Assembly (NCBI RefSeq): GCF_024345575.1
Contig: NZ_JAGQBJ010000009.1
Location: 1 to 64,000 of the forward strand
Direction of reading: 5' to 3'
DNA from: Cyanobium sp. Morenito 9A2
GTDB lineage: Bacteria; Cyanobacteriota; Cyanobacteriia; PCC-6307; Cyanobiaceae
Length of the DNA stretch: 64,000 bases
The notes below the pieces were generated by a model. The model saw only the letters and a program-made list of their open reading frames with translations. It ran no database searches and was not told the origin of the DNA. Shown in pieces: positions 17,879-27,279 of the stretch; within the stretch, counting starts at the first letter, position 1, and every line of letters begins with the position of its first letter. The translations under genes were made by a program, and so were the position numbers.

Positions 17879-18169
17879 ATGGCCGACTCCAGCCCAAAAC
17901 CAACAGCCCTCGCCCTGGACGCCGGCACCCATGCCCTCTGCCGCTGCGGGCTGAGCAAAAACGGCGCCTTCTGTGACGGCAGCCACAAAGGCACGGGCAC
18001 GACCCCTGGGATCCTCAGCCTGGAGGCCCCCCAGACCGTCTACCTCTGCAGCTGCGGCTCCAGTGCCAACCCCCCGTACTGCGACGGCAGCCACACCAAG
18101 CTGGCGGCATCCGCTGTCCCGTCGCCACGGGCCGCTGCCGCGAAGCCCTGGTGGCAGTTCTGGGGCTGA
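17879..18169 (+). CDS. Tandem CDGSH iron-sulfur protein
   Basis: 96 residues with two CDGSH motifs: CRCGLSKNGAFCDGSH and CSCGSSANPPYCDGSH. Each should bind a redox-active 2Fe-2S cluster through three cysteines and one histidine, as in mitoNEET-related and bacterial tandem CDGSH proteins. No membrane anchor is present. Roles of the family include electron or cluster transfer and sensing of redox state. The start at 17879 (MADSSPK) removes a cysteine-containing extension that looks non-conserved. It leads a unit with OYE (41 bases downstream) and pirin. Confidence 0.9.
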   Translation: MADSSPKPTALALDAGTHALCRCGLSKNGAFCDGSHKGTGTTPGILSLEAPQTVYLCSCGSSANPPYCDGSHTKLAASAVPSPRAAAAKPWWQFWG

Positions 18170-18210
18170 ACCGTCCCCTCGCCCCCTGTCCTCCCCCAGC
18201 CATCCCCCCC

Positions 18211-19272
18211 ATGACCGACCTGTTCAGCCCCCTGCGTCTCGGCTCCCTGGAGCTGCCCAATCGGGTGTGGCTGGCGCCGCTCACGCGCTGCCGCGCCGAG
18301 GAGGACCACATCCCCGGCCCGCTGATGGCGGAGTACTACGGCCAGCGGGCCAGCGCCGGCCTCTCGATCGCCGAGGCGACGATGGTGATGGAGGGGAATT
18401 CTGCCTTCTGGCATGAGCCCGGCATCCATTCGGCGGCCCAGTTGGCGGGCTGGCGCCTGAGCACCGACGCCGTGCATGGGCGCGGCGGCCGGATCGTGCT
18501 GCAGATCTGGCACGGGGGCCGCGCCTGCCACCCCCTGCTCAACGGCGGCCGCCAGCCGGTGGCCCCCAGCGCGATCGCGATCACCGGCGATGAGGTGCGC
18601 ACCCCGGAGGGCAAGCAACCCTATGTGCTCCCCCGGGAGCTCGCCGACGACGAACTCCCGGGGATCGTGGAAGGGTTCCGGCTGGCCGCCCGCAACGCCA
18701 TCGCCGCCGGCTTCGATGGCGTCGAAGTCCATGGCGCCAACGGCTACCTGCTCGATGAATTCCTGCGCGATGGCAGCAACCAGCGCAGTGGCCCCTACGG
18801 CGGGCCGATCGAGAACCGGGCGCGGCTGCTGCTGGAGGTGCTGGAGGCCGTGCGGGCCGAGACCGATTTGGTGGGCCTGCGGATCTCTCCGTTGAACAGC
18901 TACAACGCCATGGTGGACAGCGATCCGATCGGGCTCTCCACCTGGCTGGCCACGCGCCTGAACGACGCGGGCCTGGCCTACCTGCATGTGATGCGCGGCG
19001 ACTTTTTCCAGCAGCAGCACGGTGACGTGCTCACCCCGATCCGCTCCCACTTCCAGGGGGTTCTGGTGGCCAACATGGGCTACGACGCCGCCGAAGCCAA
19101 CGCCGCCATCGGCGCCGGCGCCATCGATGCGGTGGCCTTCGGCTCCAGCTTCCTGGCCAACCCCGACCTGCCCGAGCGCCTGCGGCGTGGCGCTCCGCTC
19201 AACGCCCCCGATCCCACCAGCTTCTACAGCCCCGGCCCCGCGGGCTACACCGATTACCCCTTCCTGCCATGA
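18211..19272 (+). CDS. Old Yellow Enzyme family alkene reductase
   Basis: 353 residues forming a flavin TIM barrel. Recognisable parts are LGSLELPNRVWLAPLTRCRA at the N-terminus, LQIWHGGR, the substrate/FMN segment EVHGANGYLLDEFLRDGSNQR, and the phosphate-binding LVANMGYDA and VAFGSSFLANPDL. These fit the NemA/classical OYE group, which reduces activated C=C bonds of quinones, enals and nitro compounds with NAD(P)H. The stop overlaps the pirin start (ATGA), so the two are translationally coupled. Divergent HxlR control is likely. Confidence 0.93.
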   Translation: MTDLFSPLRLGSLELPNRVWLAPLTRCRAEEDHIPGPLMAEYYGQRASAGLSIAEATMVMEGNSAFWHEPGIHSAAQLAGWRLSTDAVHGRGGRIVLQIWHGGRACHPLLNGGRQPVAPSAIAITGDEVRTPEGKQPYVLPRELADDELPGIVEGFRLAARNAIAAGFDGVEVHGANGYLLDEFLRDGSNQRSGPYGGPIENRARLLLEVLEAVRAETDLVGLRISPLNSYNAMVDSDPIGLSTWLATRLNDAGLAYLHVMRGDFFQQQHGDVLTPIRSHFQGVLVANMGYDAAEANAAIGAGAIDAVAFGSSFLANPDLPERLRRGAPLNAPDPTSFYSPGPAGYTDYPFLP

Positions 19273-20015
19273 CAAGCCTCAGCAGCCTCACCCGCCCGGT
19301 CTTCCGCCCCGCCGCCGAGCGCTTCCACAGCCGCCTCGATTGGCTCGACAGCTGGCACAGCTTCTCGTTCTCCAACCACTACGACCCCGCCTGGATGGGC
19401 TTCGGGCCCCTGCGGGTGATCAACGACGACACCATCGCCGCCGGCCGTGGGTTTGGGATGCATCCCCACAACGACATGGAGATCGTCACGGTGATGGTGG
19501 AGGGCGAGCTCAGCCACCGCGATTCGATGGGCAACGGCGAGGTGTTGCGCGCCGGTGAAGTGCAACGCATGAGCGCCGGCACCGGGGTGGTGCACAGCGA
19601 GATCAACCAGAGCGAGCGCCCCTGCCGGCTGCTGCAGATCTGGATCGAGCCCAGCCACCGCGGCATCCCCCCCGCCTACGAGCAGAAACCTTTCAGCCCC
19701 AGCGAGGACTGGACCCTGCTGATCGATCCCAGCCGGGAGGCCGGCGCCATGGCGATCGACCGGCCGCTACGGCTGTGGCGGGCCCAGCCCGGGGCCGGCC
19801 AACGGCTCGTGCTGCCGCAGGAGGAAGGCCACCACTACTGGTTGCAGCTGATCAACGGCGCCGGACGGCTCGACCCCAGCGACGGCGCTCCCGGGAGCTT
19901 GGAGCGGGGCGATGGCTATGGGTTTGCCTCAGGGCGCAATGGCGGCGACGGCGCCCTCTTTGGCCTCACCGCCCTGGATCAGGGGGCTGATCTGCTGCTG
20001 TTCGAGCTGGATTGA
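19269..20015 (+). CDS. Pirin family bicupin (YhhW-like)
   Basis: 248 residues of two cupin domains. The N-terminal metal site shows GFGMHPHNDMEIVT and GTGVVHSEIN, giving the histidines and glutamate that bind the metal in YhhW. Members of this family have quercetin 2,3-dioxygenase activity in vitro, and their natural substrates are unknown. It follows OYE with a 4-base overlap in the HxlR-linked redox cluster. The C-terminal cupin (LPQEEGHHYWLQLINGAG) is degenerate as usual. Confidence 0.92.
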   Translation: MTSLSSLTRPVFRPAAERFHSRLDWLDSWHSFSFSNHYDPAWMGFGPLRVINDDTIAAGRGFGMHPHNDMEIVTVMVEGELSHRDSMGNGEVLRAGEVQRMSAGTGVVHSEINQSERPCRLLQIWIEPSHRGIPPAYEQKPFSPSEDWTLLIDPSREAGAMAIDRPLRLWRAQPGAGQRLVLPQEEGHHYWLQLINGAGRLDPSDGAPGSLERGDGYGFASGRNGGDGALFGLTALDQGADLLLFELD

Positions 20016-20081
20016 AGCGAAGGATGCAACACGGCCGCGGCCAGCCCGCTAAAGAGATGAAATCACCACCTGAAGCGGGCG

Positions 20082-20330
20082 ATGGCGGAGCAGCGCAAGC
20101 CGTACGGGAGCCAGGCCCAGCGGATCTTCCGCGAACCCCGTACCCCGGGGCCCCAGCTCGGGGTGGTGCGCTATCGAGGCTTCCTGCTCATTCCCCAGGA
20201 CGATCTCACCTGGCTGGTGCGTCCCGAGCGCAGCCCCATGGAGGTGCTGCCCTTTCGTACCCCAGCCAGCTCGGTGGCTGATGTAAAGGCCCTGGTGGAC
20301 TGGCGCCTGGGCGGAGCTCAGGCCGCCTGA
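20082..20330 (+). CDS. Small conserved-looking hypothetical protein
   Basis: 82 residues, basic, no signal or membrane segment. The core GVVRYRGFLLIPQDDLTWLVRPERSP and the tail SVADVKALVDWRLGG look like a folded small domain, and a similar protein seems familiar from picocyanobacteria, but no function is recognised. It starts 66 bases after pirin. Its 3' end overlaps the convergent gene by 13 bases. Confidence 0.55.
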   Translation: MAEQRKPYGSQAQRIFREPRTPGPQLGVVRYRGFLLIPQDDLTWLVRPERSPMEVLPFRTPASSVADVKALVDWRLGGAQAA

Positions 20331-20644
20331 GGCGGGGTGGGGTTGGAGCCATCCACCTGGAACGGCAGCACGAGGGTGGCCCAATGCTCCGGGCGCTCGG
20401 GCCGCTTTCGGCGGGCCTGACGCACGCCGAAGGGAACACGAATCACATTCGTCCCCTCCACCGTATGAATTTCACCGCGACTGGCGGATTGTTGAAACGC
20501 CGCCATCAGGGGCGGAAGATCAACCGAACGGGCCGGAAATCGGCTGGCACCGCCCTTTGTTCCGCCGGCCTCAGCCGTGAGGGAGGTGGAGGGGGCTTTG
20601 GGCCCTTCGGTTGTCGGTGTGCCGTCTCCGTTCATGATCCCCAT
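20318..20644 (-). CDS. Hypothetical protein, 108 residues
   Basis: The N-terminal 40 residues are low-complexity, and the remainder (LPPLMAAFQQSASRGEIHTV, VIRVPFGVRQARRKRPERP and HWATLVLPFQVDG) looks like real coding sequence. I do not recognise the family. A second ATG lies at 20635. It is about 107 bases downstream of the gcvP stop on the same strand, so it could be a late operon member. Confidence 0.5.
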   Translation of the reverse strand: MGIMNGDGTPTTEGPKAPSTSLTAEAGGTKGGASRFPARSVDLPPLMAAFQQSASRGEIHTVEGTNVIRVPFGVRQARRKRPERPEHWATLVLPFQVDGSNPTPPQAA

Positions 20645-20751
20645 CGATCAAGCGGTGAAATGATGAAACCCCCCAAAAGAGGGGAGGATTCATAGCCTTG
20701 AAGGCCGGAATGTAGCGCCTTTTGGCAAGGGAGCCCACGCTGCCCGGCAAC

Positions 20752-23658
20752 TTACACCGGTGTGAGCACCGGCACAGCCAGCTCCTCCACCGAAGGGCAG
20801 GTGCATGCAAGGTTGCGGTCGCCGTAGGCGTTATCAATCCGGGCCACGGCGGGCCAGATTTTGTTGTCTTTGAGCCCCTCCACGGGGAAGGCGGCCTGCT
20901 GGCGGCTGTAGGGCCGATCCCAGACCTCGGCCGTGACGGCCTCAACGGTGTGGGGGGCGCGCTTGAGCGCGTTATCGAGCGGATCAGCCGCACCCGATTC
21001 AATCGCCGCCGCCTCGGAGCGGATGGCCACCATGGCCACGCAGAAACGATCGAGTTCGGCCAGGGATTCACTTTCGGTGGGCTCCACCATCACCGTGCCG
21101 GCCACCGGCCAGCTGACGGTGGGGGCATGGAAGCCGTAATCCATCAGCCTCTTGGCCAGATCCTCCACCTCGACGCCGGCACTGCGCTTGATCGGCCGCA
21201 GATCGAGGATGCATTCGTGGGCCACCCGGCCATTGGCGCCGCGGAACAGCACCGGAAAGTGGGGCTCCAGCTGCTCGGCGATCCAGTTGGCCGAGAGCAG
21301 GGCCACACTGCTGGCCTCCCGCAGGCCGGCGCCGCCCATCAGGCGGATGTACATCCAGCTGATCGGCAGGATCGAAGCGCTGCCCCAGGGGGCCGCCGAC
21401 ACCGGGCCGATCGCCTGATCGCCGCCACAGTCCGCCAGGGGATGCCCGGGCAGAAACGGAGCCAGGTGCGCCGCCACCCCAATCGGCCCCACCCCGGGGC
21501 CGCCGCCACCGTGGGGGATGCAGAAGGTCTTATGAAGGTTGAGGTGGCAGACGTCGGCGCCGTAGAGGCCCGGCTTGGCCAGGCCCACCTGGGCGTTGAG
21601 GTTGGCGCCATCGAGGTACACCTGGCCGCCGTGGCGGTGCACCGTCTCGCAGAGCCGGCGGATGCCGGTCTCGAACACCCCGTGGGTGGAGGGATAGGTG
21701 ACCATGACCGCCGCCAGGCGCGCGGAATGGAGGGCGGCCTTGGCCTCTAGATCCATCAGGTCGATGTTGCCCTGCCCGTCGCAGGCCACGGGCACCACCT
21801 GCAGGCCGGCCATCACGGCGCTGGCCGGGTTGGTGCCGTGGGCGCTGGTGGGGATCAGGCAGACGGTGCGCTGGTCATCGCCGCGACTGCGGTGCCAGGC
21901 CCGGATCACCAGCAGGCCGGCGTACTCCCCCTGGGAGCCCGCATTGGGCTGCAGCGACACGGCGGCAAACCCGGTGATCACCGACAGCCAGCCCTCCAGA
22001 TCCGCCACCAGCTTCTGGTAGCCGGCCGTCTGGGAGGCGGGGGCGAAGGGGTGGATGTTCGCGAAGGCGGGCCAGCTCACCGGCGCCAGCTCGGCGGCGG
22101 CGTTGAGCTTCATGGTGCAGCTGCCCAGGGGAATCATCCCGTGCACCAACGAGAGGTCTTTGGCGACCAGCCGCTGGATGTAGCGCAGCAGCTCGGTTTC
22201 GCTGCGGTGGCGGTGGAACACCTCCTGGCGCAGCCAAGGGCCCGAGCGCAGGGGGAGGCCCGCCAGCAGCTGACGCTCGGGTTCAGCCTCGGTAAGACCC
22301 GCCTCCAGCTGCTCCAGCAGGGCGGCGGCAGGTGTCACGGCCTGTCCGGCGGCCAGGGCCGCCAGCAGCGCGTCCAGCTCGGCGGGGCTGCTGAGTTCAT
22401 CGAGACTGATGGCCAGGCGATCGGGGGCCTCCAGGCGCAGGTTGAAGCCGGCGGCCTCGGCCCGCGCCAGCAACGCGCCGGCCTGGGGCGTCACAAGGCT
22501 GACGGTGTCGAAACCTGGGCCGCCTTCGGGCTCCAGCCCCAGCTGCTGGAGGCCCAGGGCGAGGGCCGCGCGCAGGCGCAGCACCCGGCGGGCGATCGCC
22601 GCCAGCCCATCGGGGCCGTGGTGCACGGCGTAGAAGCTGGCCAGCACCGCCAGGAGCACCTGAGCGGTGCAGATGTTGCTGGTGGCCTTGTCCCGGCGGA
22701 TGTGCTGCTCGCGGGTCTGGAGGGCCAGGCGCAGGGCGGGGTTGCCCTCGGCGTCGAGGGAGCGCCCCACCAGGCGGCCGGGAATCTGGCGCTTGTGCGC
22801 TTCGGTGGTAGCGAAGAAGGCGGCGTGGGGGCCGCCGAAGCCCAGGGGAACGCCGAACCGCTGGGCGCTGCCCACGGCGATGTCGGCGCCGAGGGCGCCC
22901 ACGGGCTCCAGCAGCACCTGGGCGAGGGGATCGATCGCCACCGTGACCAGGGCACCGCCGGCATGGGCGGCCGCGATCACCCCGCTGGGATCCCAGAGCA
23001 GGCCCCGGCGACCGGGCAGCTGCAGCAGCACCCCGAACACCTCGGGGGCGAAAACGAAGCTGTCCGGATCGGCGACCACCAGCTCAATCCCCAGGGGTTC
23101 CGCCCGGGTGGTCAGCACCGCCAGGGTCTGGGGCAGCACCTGCTCGTCCACCAGGAAGCGCAGGGCGCTGGAGCGCTTGCAGGCGCCGCGGCTGAGGGCC
23201 ATGGCCTCGGCGGCCGCCGTGCCCTCATCGAGCAGGGAGGCATTGGCGATCGGCAGACCCGTGAGCTCGCTGATCAGGGTCTGGTAATTGAGCAGGGCCT
23301 CCAGGCGCCCCTGGGCGATCTCGGCCTGGTAAGGGGTGTAGGCGGTGTACCAGGCGGGATTTTCGAACACATGGCGCTGCAGCAGCGCCGGGGTGGCGGT
23401 GCCGTGGTAGCCGAGGCCGATCAGGCTGCGGCGCCCCCGGTTGGCTGCCGCGATCGCCGCCAGCTCGGCGAGGGCCTGGTTCTCATCACAGCCCTCGGGC
23501 AGGCCGGCGGCGGCCTCAGCCGGATCGAGCAGGATGTCGGCTGGCACCACCTCAGCGACGAGGCGCTCGAGATCGGGGGCCCCCAATTGCCGCAGCATCT
23601 GCTCCTGTTCGGCAGCTGAAGGGCCGATGTGCCGGCGGGCGAAGGCTCCTGAACTCAC
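20752..23658 (-). CDS. gcvP: Glycine dehydrogenase (decarboxylating), P protein
   Basis: 968 residues, the length of a fused single-chain P protein. It decarboxylates glycine with pyridoxal phosphate and passes the aminomethyl group to lipoyl-GcvH, as part of the glycine cleavage system used in photorespiration. The PLP lysine is in [18 protein letters not shown] (about residue 711), and both halves show the family signatures (FARRHIGPS at the N-terminus, GSCTMKLNA in the C-terminal half). The gene is on the same strand as and 104 bases downstream of gcvH. GcvT is not in the window. Confidence 0.98.
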   Translation of the reverse strand: MSSGAFARRHIGPSAAEQEQMLRQLGAPDLERLVAEVVPADILLDPAEAAAGLPEGCDENQALAELAAIAAANRGRRSLIGLGYHGTATPALLQRHVFENPAWYTAYTPYQAEIAQGRLEALLNYQTLISELTGLPIANASLLDEGTAAAEAMALSRGACKRSSALRFLVDEQVLPQTLAVLTTRAEPLGIELVVADPDSFVFAPEVFGVLLQLPGRRGLLWDPSGVIAAAHAGGALVTVAIDPLAQVLLEPVGALGADIAVGSAQRFGVPLGFGGPHAAFFATTEAHKRQIPGRLVGRSLDAEGNPALRLALQTREQHIRRDKATSNICTAQVLLAVLASFYAVHHGPDGLAAIARRVLRLRAALALGLQQLGLEPEGGPGFDTVSLVTPQAGALLARAEAAGFNLRLEAPDRLAISLDELSSPAELDALLAALAAGQAVTPAAALLEQLEAGLTEAEPERQLLAGLPLRSGPWLRQEVFHRHRSETELLRYIQRLVAKDLSLVHGMIPLGSCTMKLNAAAELAPVSWPAFANIHPFAPASQTAGYQKLVADLEGWLSVITGFAAVSLQPNAGSQGEYAGLLVIRAWHRSRGDDQRTVCLIPTSAHGTNPASAVMAGLQVVPVACDGQGNIDLMDLEAKAALHSARLAAVMVTYPSTHGVFETGIRRLCETVHRHGGQVYLDGANLNAQVGLAKPGLYGADVCHLNLHKTFCIPHGGGGPGVGPIGVAAHLAPFLPGHPLADCGGDQAIGPVSAAPWGSASILPISWMYIRLMGGAGLREASSVALLSANWIAEQLEPHFPVLFRGANGRVAHECILDLRPIKRSAGVEVEDLAKRLMDYGFHAPTVSWPVAGTVMVEPTESESLAELDRFCVAMVAIRSEAAAIESGAADPLDNALKRAPHTVEAVTAEVWDRPYSRQQAAFPVEGLKDNKIWPAVARIDNAYGDRNLACTCPSVEELAVPVLTPV

Positions 23659-23762
23659 GCCAGCGGCCCAAAGATGGCGTGGATCCTAAGGAATCCCCAC
23701 GGGGCTGGAGCGCAGAACGACCGCTGCGAGCGCCGGCCCCGGCAGGCTTCCCTCGGCCTATG

Positions 23763-24152
23763 TCAGGCGCCTTCCACCTTGGCGCGGTAGCTGGGGCCAT
23801 CGAGAAGGTCCCCCAGCTGGGCGGGGTCGCTGGGGCGCACCACCAGCAACCAGCCCTCGCCGTAGGGGTCGTTCTGCAGCTCCTCGGGGCTGGCGAGCAC
23901 GGCCTCGTTGCGCGCTTCCACCGTGCCGCTGATCGGGGCGTAGACCTCCTCCACCGCCTTGACCGATTCCACAGTGCCGAAGCTGGCACCGCGCTCCAGG
24001 GCGCTGCCGGCCTCGGGCAACTCGACGAAGACAATGTCGCCCAGTTGATCGACGGCAAATGAACTGATGCCGATGCGCACCAGCTCGCCTTCGGAGCGCA
24101 CGAACTCGTGGCTGTCGGCGAAACGCAGGTCGTCGGGGATGCTCAGGGCCAT
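23763..24152 (-). CDS. gcvH: Glycine cleavage system H protein
   Basis: 129 residues, the normal length for the lipoyl carrier. The lipoylated lysine is K65 in TVESVKAVEEVYAPISGTV, and the C-terminal DPYGEGWLLVVRP is typical. It shuttles the aminomethyl and reducing groups between P, T and L proteins. The start MALSIPDDLRFADSHEF at 24152 fits the family; the longer frame upstream overlaps the preceding lyase gene and is not H-like. The gene lies between the PLP lyase (14 bases upstream) and gcvP. Confidence 0.97.
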   Translation of the reverse strand: MALSIPDDLRFADSHEFVRSEGELVRIGISSFAVDQLGDIVFVELPEAGSALERGASFGTVESVKAVEEVYAPISGTVEARNEAVLASPEELQNDPYGEGWLLVVRPSDPAQLGDLLDGPSYRAKVEGA

Positions 24153-24165
24153 CGCGGTGAGGCGA

Positions 24166-25434
24166 TCAAGGGCCCCCCAGTGTGGCCGACGTGGAGCGCA
24201 GGGGCGCCAGGGCGACCAGCGCCCGCTCCAGGGCCAGCTCGGCGTGGCAGCGGTGGGTGCCCCCCTGGGCGTAGAGCACGAAGGGCTCCCGCAGGGGGCC
24301 ATCGGCGGAGAATTCGCTGGTGCTGCCATCAATAAAGGTGCCACCCGCCATCACCAGCTCGCTGGCGTAACCCGGCATCGGGGCGGGCACCGGATCGAGG
24401 TAGGAGCCCACGGGCGAGCAGGCCTGGAAGGCGCGGCAGACGGCGATGAGCGGCTCGGGGGCCCCGAAACGCACCGCCTGGATCAGGTCGCTGCGCGGGC
24501 CACCCACCAGCGGATTCACCCCGTAGCCCAGGTCGCTGAACACCGCCGCCACCAGCTCGGCGCTGACCAGGGCCTCGGCCACCATCTGGGGCGCCAGGAA
24601 CAGCCCCTGGAACAGCAGGCGGTGCAGGTCGAAGCCCGTGCCCCCCTCGCTGCCGATGCCCGGGGCGGTGAGGCGGCAACAGGCCTGCTCCACCAGCTCA
24701 GAGCGGCCGGCCACGTAGCCGCCGGTGGGGGCGATCGTGCCCCCGAGGTTCTTGATCAACGAGCCCGCGATCAGGTCGGCCCCCACGGCGGTGGGCTCCT
24801 GGTCTTCGACGAGTTCGCCGTAGCAGTTGTCGACGAAGCAGACGCAGCCGGGCTGGAGGGCCTTGACCCGCTCGATCAGCCGGCCGATCTCCGCCACTGC
24901 CAGCGCCGGCCTCCAGCTGTAGCCGCAGCTGCGCTGGATCAGCACCATCCGGGTGGGCACGGCCAGGGCGTCCGCCAGGGCGGCCCCATCGACGGCACCG
25001 GCGGCGGTGAGCGGCAGTTCGTCGTAGGTGATGCCGAAGTCGATCAGGGAGCCCTGGCCCGAGCCGCGGAGGCCGATCACCTCTTCAAGGGTGTCGTAGG
25101 GGCGCCCGGTGATCGCCAGCAAGCGATCCCCCGGGCGCAGCACCCCGAACAGGGCGGCGGCGATGGCGTGGGTGCCGCTGACGAACTGCAGACGCACGGC
25201 GGAGGCCTCGGCCTGGAGCACCCGGGCGAAGACCCGATCGAGGGTGTCGCGGCCCAGGTCGCCGTGGCCGTAGCCACTCACCGAGGCGAAGTGGTGGGTG
25301 CCCAGGCGCTCAGCGGCGAAGGCCGCCAGCACCCGCTCCAGCCGCGGCCGCACCGCCGCCGTGCGCTCTGCCGCCAGGGGCGCCGTTCTCTCGATTGCAG
25401 CAGCCACACAGTCGACCGCCCAGCCCCTGCCCAT
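24166..25434 (-). CDS. PLP-dependent methionine gamma-lyase/aluminum resistance family protein
   Basis: 422 residues of the aspartate-aminotransferase fold. The Schiff-base lysine is in GSLIKNLGGTIAPTGGYVAGR, preceded by CVCFVDNCYGE with the cofactor aspartate; GTHAIAAALFGVLRPGD forms the phosphate-binding region. The family is annotated as aluminum-resistance or methionine-gamma-lyase-like; the true substrate is unsettled. It is 14 bases from gcvH on the same strand and probably heads an operon with gcvH and gcvP. The start MGRGWAV at 25434 is preferred to 25485 for family length. Confidence 0.88.
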   Translation of the reverse strand: MGRGWAVDCVAAAIERTAPLAAERTAAVRPRLERVLAAFAAERLGTHHFASVSGYGHGDLGRDTLDRVFARVLQAEASAVRLQFVSGTHAIAAALFGVLRPGDRLLAITGRPYDTLEEVIGLRGSGQGSLIDFGITYDELPLTAAGAVDGAALADALAVPTRMVLIQRSCGYSWRPALAVAEIGRLIERVKALQPGCVCFVDNCYGELVEDQEPTAVGADLIAGSLIKNLGGTIAPTGGYVAGRSELVEQACCRLTAPGIGSEGGTGFDLHRLLFQGLFLAPQMVAEALVSAELVAAVFSDLGYGVNPLVGGPRSDLIQAVRFGAPEPLIAVCRAFQACSPVGSYLDPVPAPMPGYASELVMAGGTFIDGSTSEFSADGPLREPFVLYAQGGTHRCHAELALERALVALAPLRSTSATLGGP

Positions 25435-25524
25435 CGATCCAACGTTTCGACCGCGGCCATGGTGGCCCGCCGGGGCGAGACGCACGGGTAGATTTTCCGC
25501 TCAAGCATTTCGGTTGAGAGTTCG

Positions 25525-26478
25525 TTGGTCGCCGTTCCTACCGAAGGCACCCGCCTGTCCGTGGCTCAGGAAGCCCGGATGCGCGCCGCCGTCACCGCCC
25601 CCCGTGTGCGCCTCCCCCGGGATCAACGGGTCTACAAGGCGGGCACCACAGGTTTCATGCTGGCGATCCATATCGGAGCGGTGGCGGCGCTATTGCCGAT
25701 GTTCTGGAGCTGGCAGGGGGTGGCCGTGCTGGCGGTCCTCTACTGGGTCACGGTGATCGGCGTCACCTTGGGGTTGCACCGGCTGGTGGCCCACCGCAGC
25801 TTCGTCGCCCCCCCCTGGGTGGAGCGCACCCTGGTGGTGATGGGCACTCTCGCCTGCCAGAGCGGTCCGATCGAATGGGTGGGCCTGCACCGCCACCACC
25901 ACAAATTCTCCGACCAGCCCAACGACCACCACGACGCCGCCCGGGGCCTCTGGTGGTCCCACAGCGACTGGATGCTGCACGAGATCCCGGCGGTGCGGGA
26001 GGTGGAGCGTTTCACCGGCGACCTGCAGCAAGACGGCTTCTACCGCTGGCTCGACCGCTGGTTCCTGCTCCTGCAGCTGCCCCTGGGGCTTGCCCTTTAT
26101 TGGTACGGACAGCACGCGGGCGTGCACGGCGGTGGCCTCGGGCTGGTGCTCTGGGCGATCCCCCTGCGCCTGTGTGTCGTGTATCACGTCACCTGGCTGG
26201 TGAACTCGGCCACCCATGCCTTTGGTTACCGCAATTTCGATTGCCCGGATCTGTCGCGCAACTGCTGGTGGGTGGCGATCCTCTCCTTCGGTGAGGGTTG
26301 GCACAACAACCACCACGCCCACCCCTCGAGCGCCCGCCACGGCCTGCGCTGGTTCGAATTCGACATCACCTGGCAGCACATCAAGCTGCTTCGGGCCCTG
26401 GGCTGGGCCAAGCGCATCCGCGAGGCCAGCTACAGCGCCGCCTTCGGGGCCAAGGTCGGGGCCTCCGCCAACTCCTGA
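25525..26478 (+). CDS. Acyl-lipid delta-9-type fatty acid desaturase (copy 1)
   Basis: About 300-317 residues. The three histidine boxes of membrane desaturases are present: HRLVAHR, HRHHHKF and HNNHH, with four hydrophobic helices between them. It belongs to the DesC/acyl-lipid delta-9 class that introduces the first double bond into membrane lipids using ferredoxin. The 5' end is uncertain: the frame opens with TTG at 25525, and the first ATG at 25579 (MRAAVTAPRV) still leaves a complete enzyme. It is paralogous to the gene at 27280. The last 49 bases overlap an opposite gene. Confidence 0.92.
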   Translation: MVAVPTEGTRLSVAQEARMRAAVTAPRVRLPRDQRVYKAGTTGFMLAIHIGAVAALLPMFWSWQGVAVLAVLYWVTVIGVTLGLHRLVAHRSFVAPPWVERTLVVMGTLACQSGPIEWVGLHRHHHKFSDQPNDHHDAARGLWWSHSDWMLHEIPAVREVERFTGDLQQDGFYRWLDRWFLLLQLPLGLALYWYGQHAGVHGGGLGLVLWAIPLRLCVVYHVTWLVNSATHAFGYRNFDCPDLSRNCWWVAILSFGEGWHNNHHAHPSSARHGLRWFEFDITWQHIKLLRALGWAKRIREASYSAAFGAKVGASANS

Positions 26479-27227
26479 CGGATCGCCGCCGCCAGATCAT
26501 CGCTGCCCGTCTGCTCCAGCAGGCGGGCTTTCTGGCGCAGCAACTCAAGGAAGAGATCGGCGCTGAGCTCCTGGTCGGCCGCCACCCCCAGGGCGGTGAG
26601 GGTGCGGTGCAGATCGAGCAGTTCCCCATCCAATTCGGCGGCGGAGTAGTCGCTCTGGCCGGCGATCACAGCGGCGAATCGCTCGCGCCGCTGGCGCTTC
26701 TCGGCCGGATAGGCCGCCAGCAGCTGCTCCCTGCAGGCCCGCCAAGGTCGGCCGGCGGAGAGCAACTGGGCCAGGGCGGCGCTGAGGGGGGCGGCCTCAC
26801 ATTCGGCGATGCGCAGGTCAAAGGCGGCGGGCAGGGGCTCAAGGCCCACGAAGATCGCGAACAGCTCGGCGGGTCCGAGCACCTGGCCGTCCTCGCCGGC
26901 GAGGGCCAGGGCGGAGCTCTGCAGGGCGGCGAGCAGATCCGGGTGGCGCGCGAGGGGATCGGCGAGGGCGGGGGTGAGCGCGCCCGAGCGCACCTGCTCG
27001 GCCAGCAGCCGGTTGACAGCGCCGAGGGCGAGGAACACCTCCGGGCCGGGGGAGGCGAGCTTGCGGTTGCGCAGATTCGAGAGCTGGGAGTTGTGGATCC
27101 GGCCCAGGTCGAAGACCTCGGCGAGACCCGGGAGCACGCGGTGGGACCAGCCGTTGCGCCCATGCCAGGCGCTGATCAGATGGGCGAAGGCCTCGCGGCC
27201 TGATGCGAGCTGGTCTTGATATCCCAC
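26430..27227 (-). CDS. Unknown protein with a possible N-terminal helix-turn-helix
   Basis: 265 residues, soluble, largely alpha-helical, rich in alanine and leucine. Residues 38-75 (LGRIHNSQLSNLRNRKL followed by GPEVFLALGAVNRLL) look like an XRE-type helix-turn-helix, but the motif is weak. The rest has no recognised domain. It lies between two desaturase genes, with a 52-base divergent spacer to the second one, so it could regulate it. The 3' end overlaps desaturase copy 1 by 49 bases on the other strand. Confidence 0.65.
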   Translation of the reverse strand: MGYQDQLASGREAFAHLISAWHGRNGWSHRVLPGLAEVFDLGRIHNSQLSNLRNRKLASPGPEVFLALGAVNRLLAEQVRSGALTPALADPLARHPDLLAALQSSALALAGEDGQVLGPAELFAIFVGLEPLPAAFDLRIAECEAAPLSAALAQLLSAGRPWRACREQLLAAYPAEKRQRRERFAAVIAGQSDYSAAELDGELLDLHRTLTALGVAADQELSADLFLELLRQKARLLEQTGSDDLAAAIRQELAEAPTLAPKAAL

Positions 27228-27279
27228 TCGATACGGATTCGTACTGCTACCATTTTATCGACCGATCAGGAGTTGGCCC

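Noticed and set aside
21838-23619. A 593-codon open frame on the plus strand opposite gcvP
   Set aside because: The minus strand has the complete GcvP sequence; the plus frame is Gln/Gly/His-rich shadow coding.
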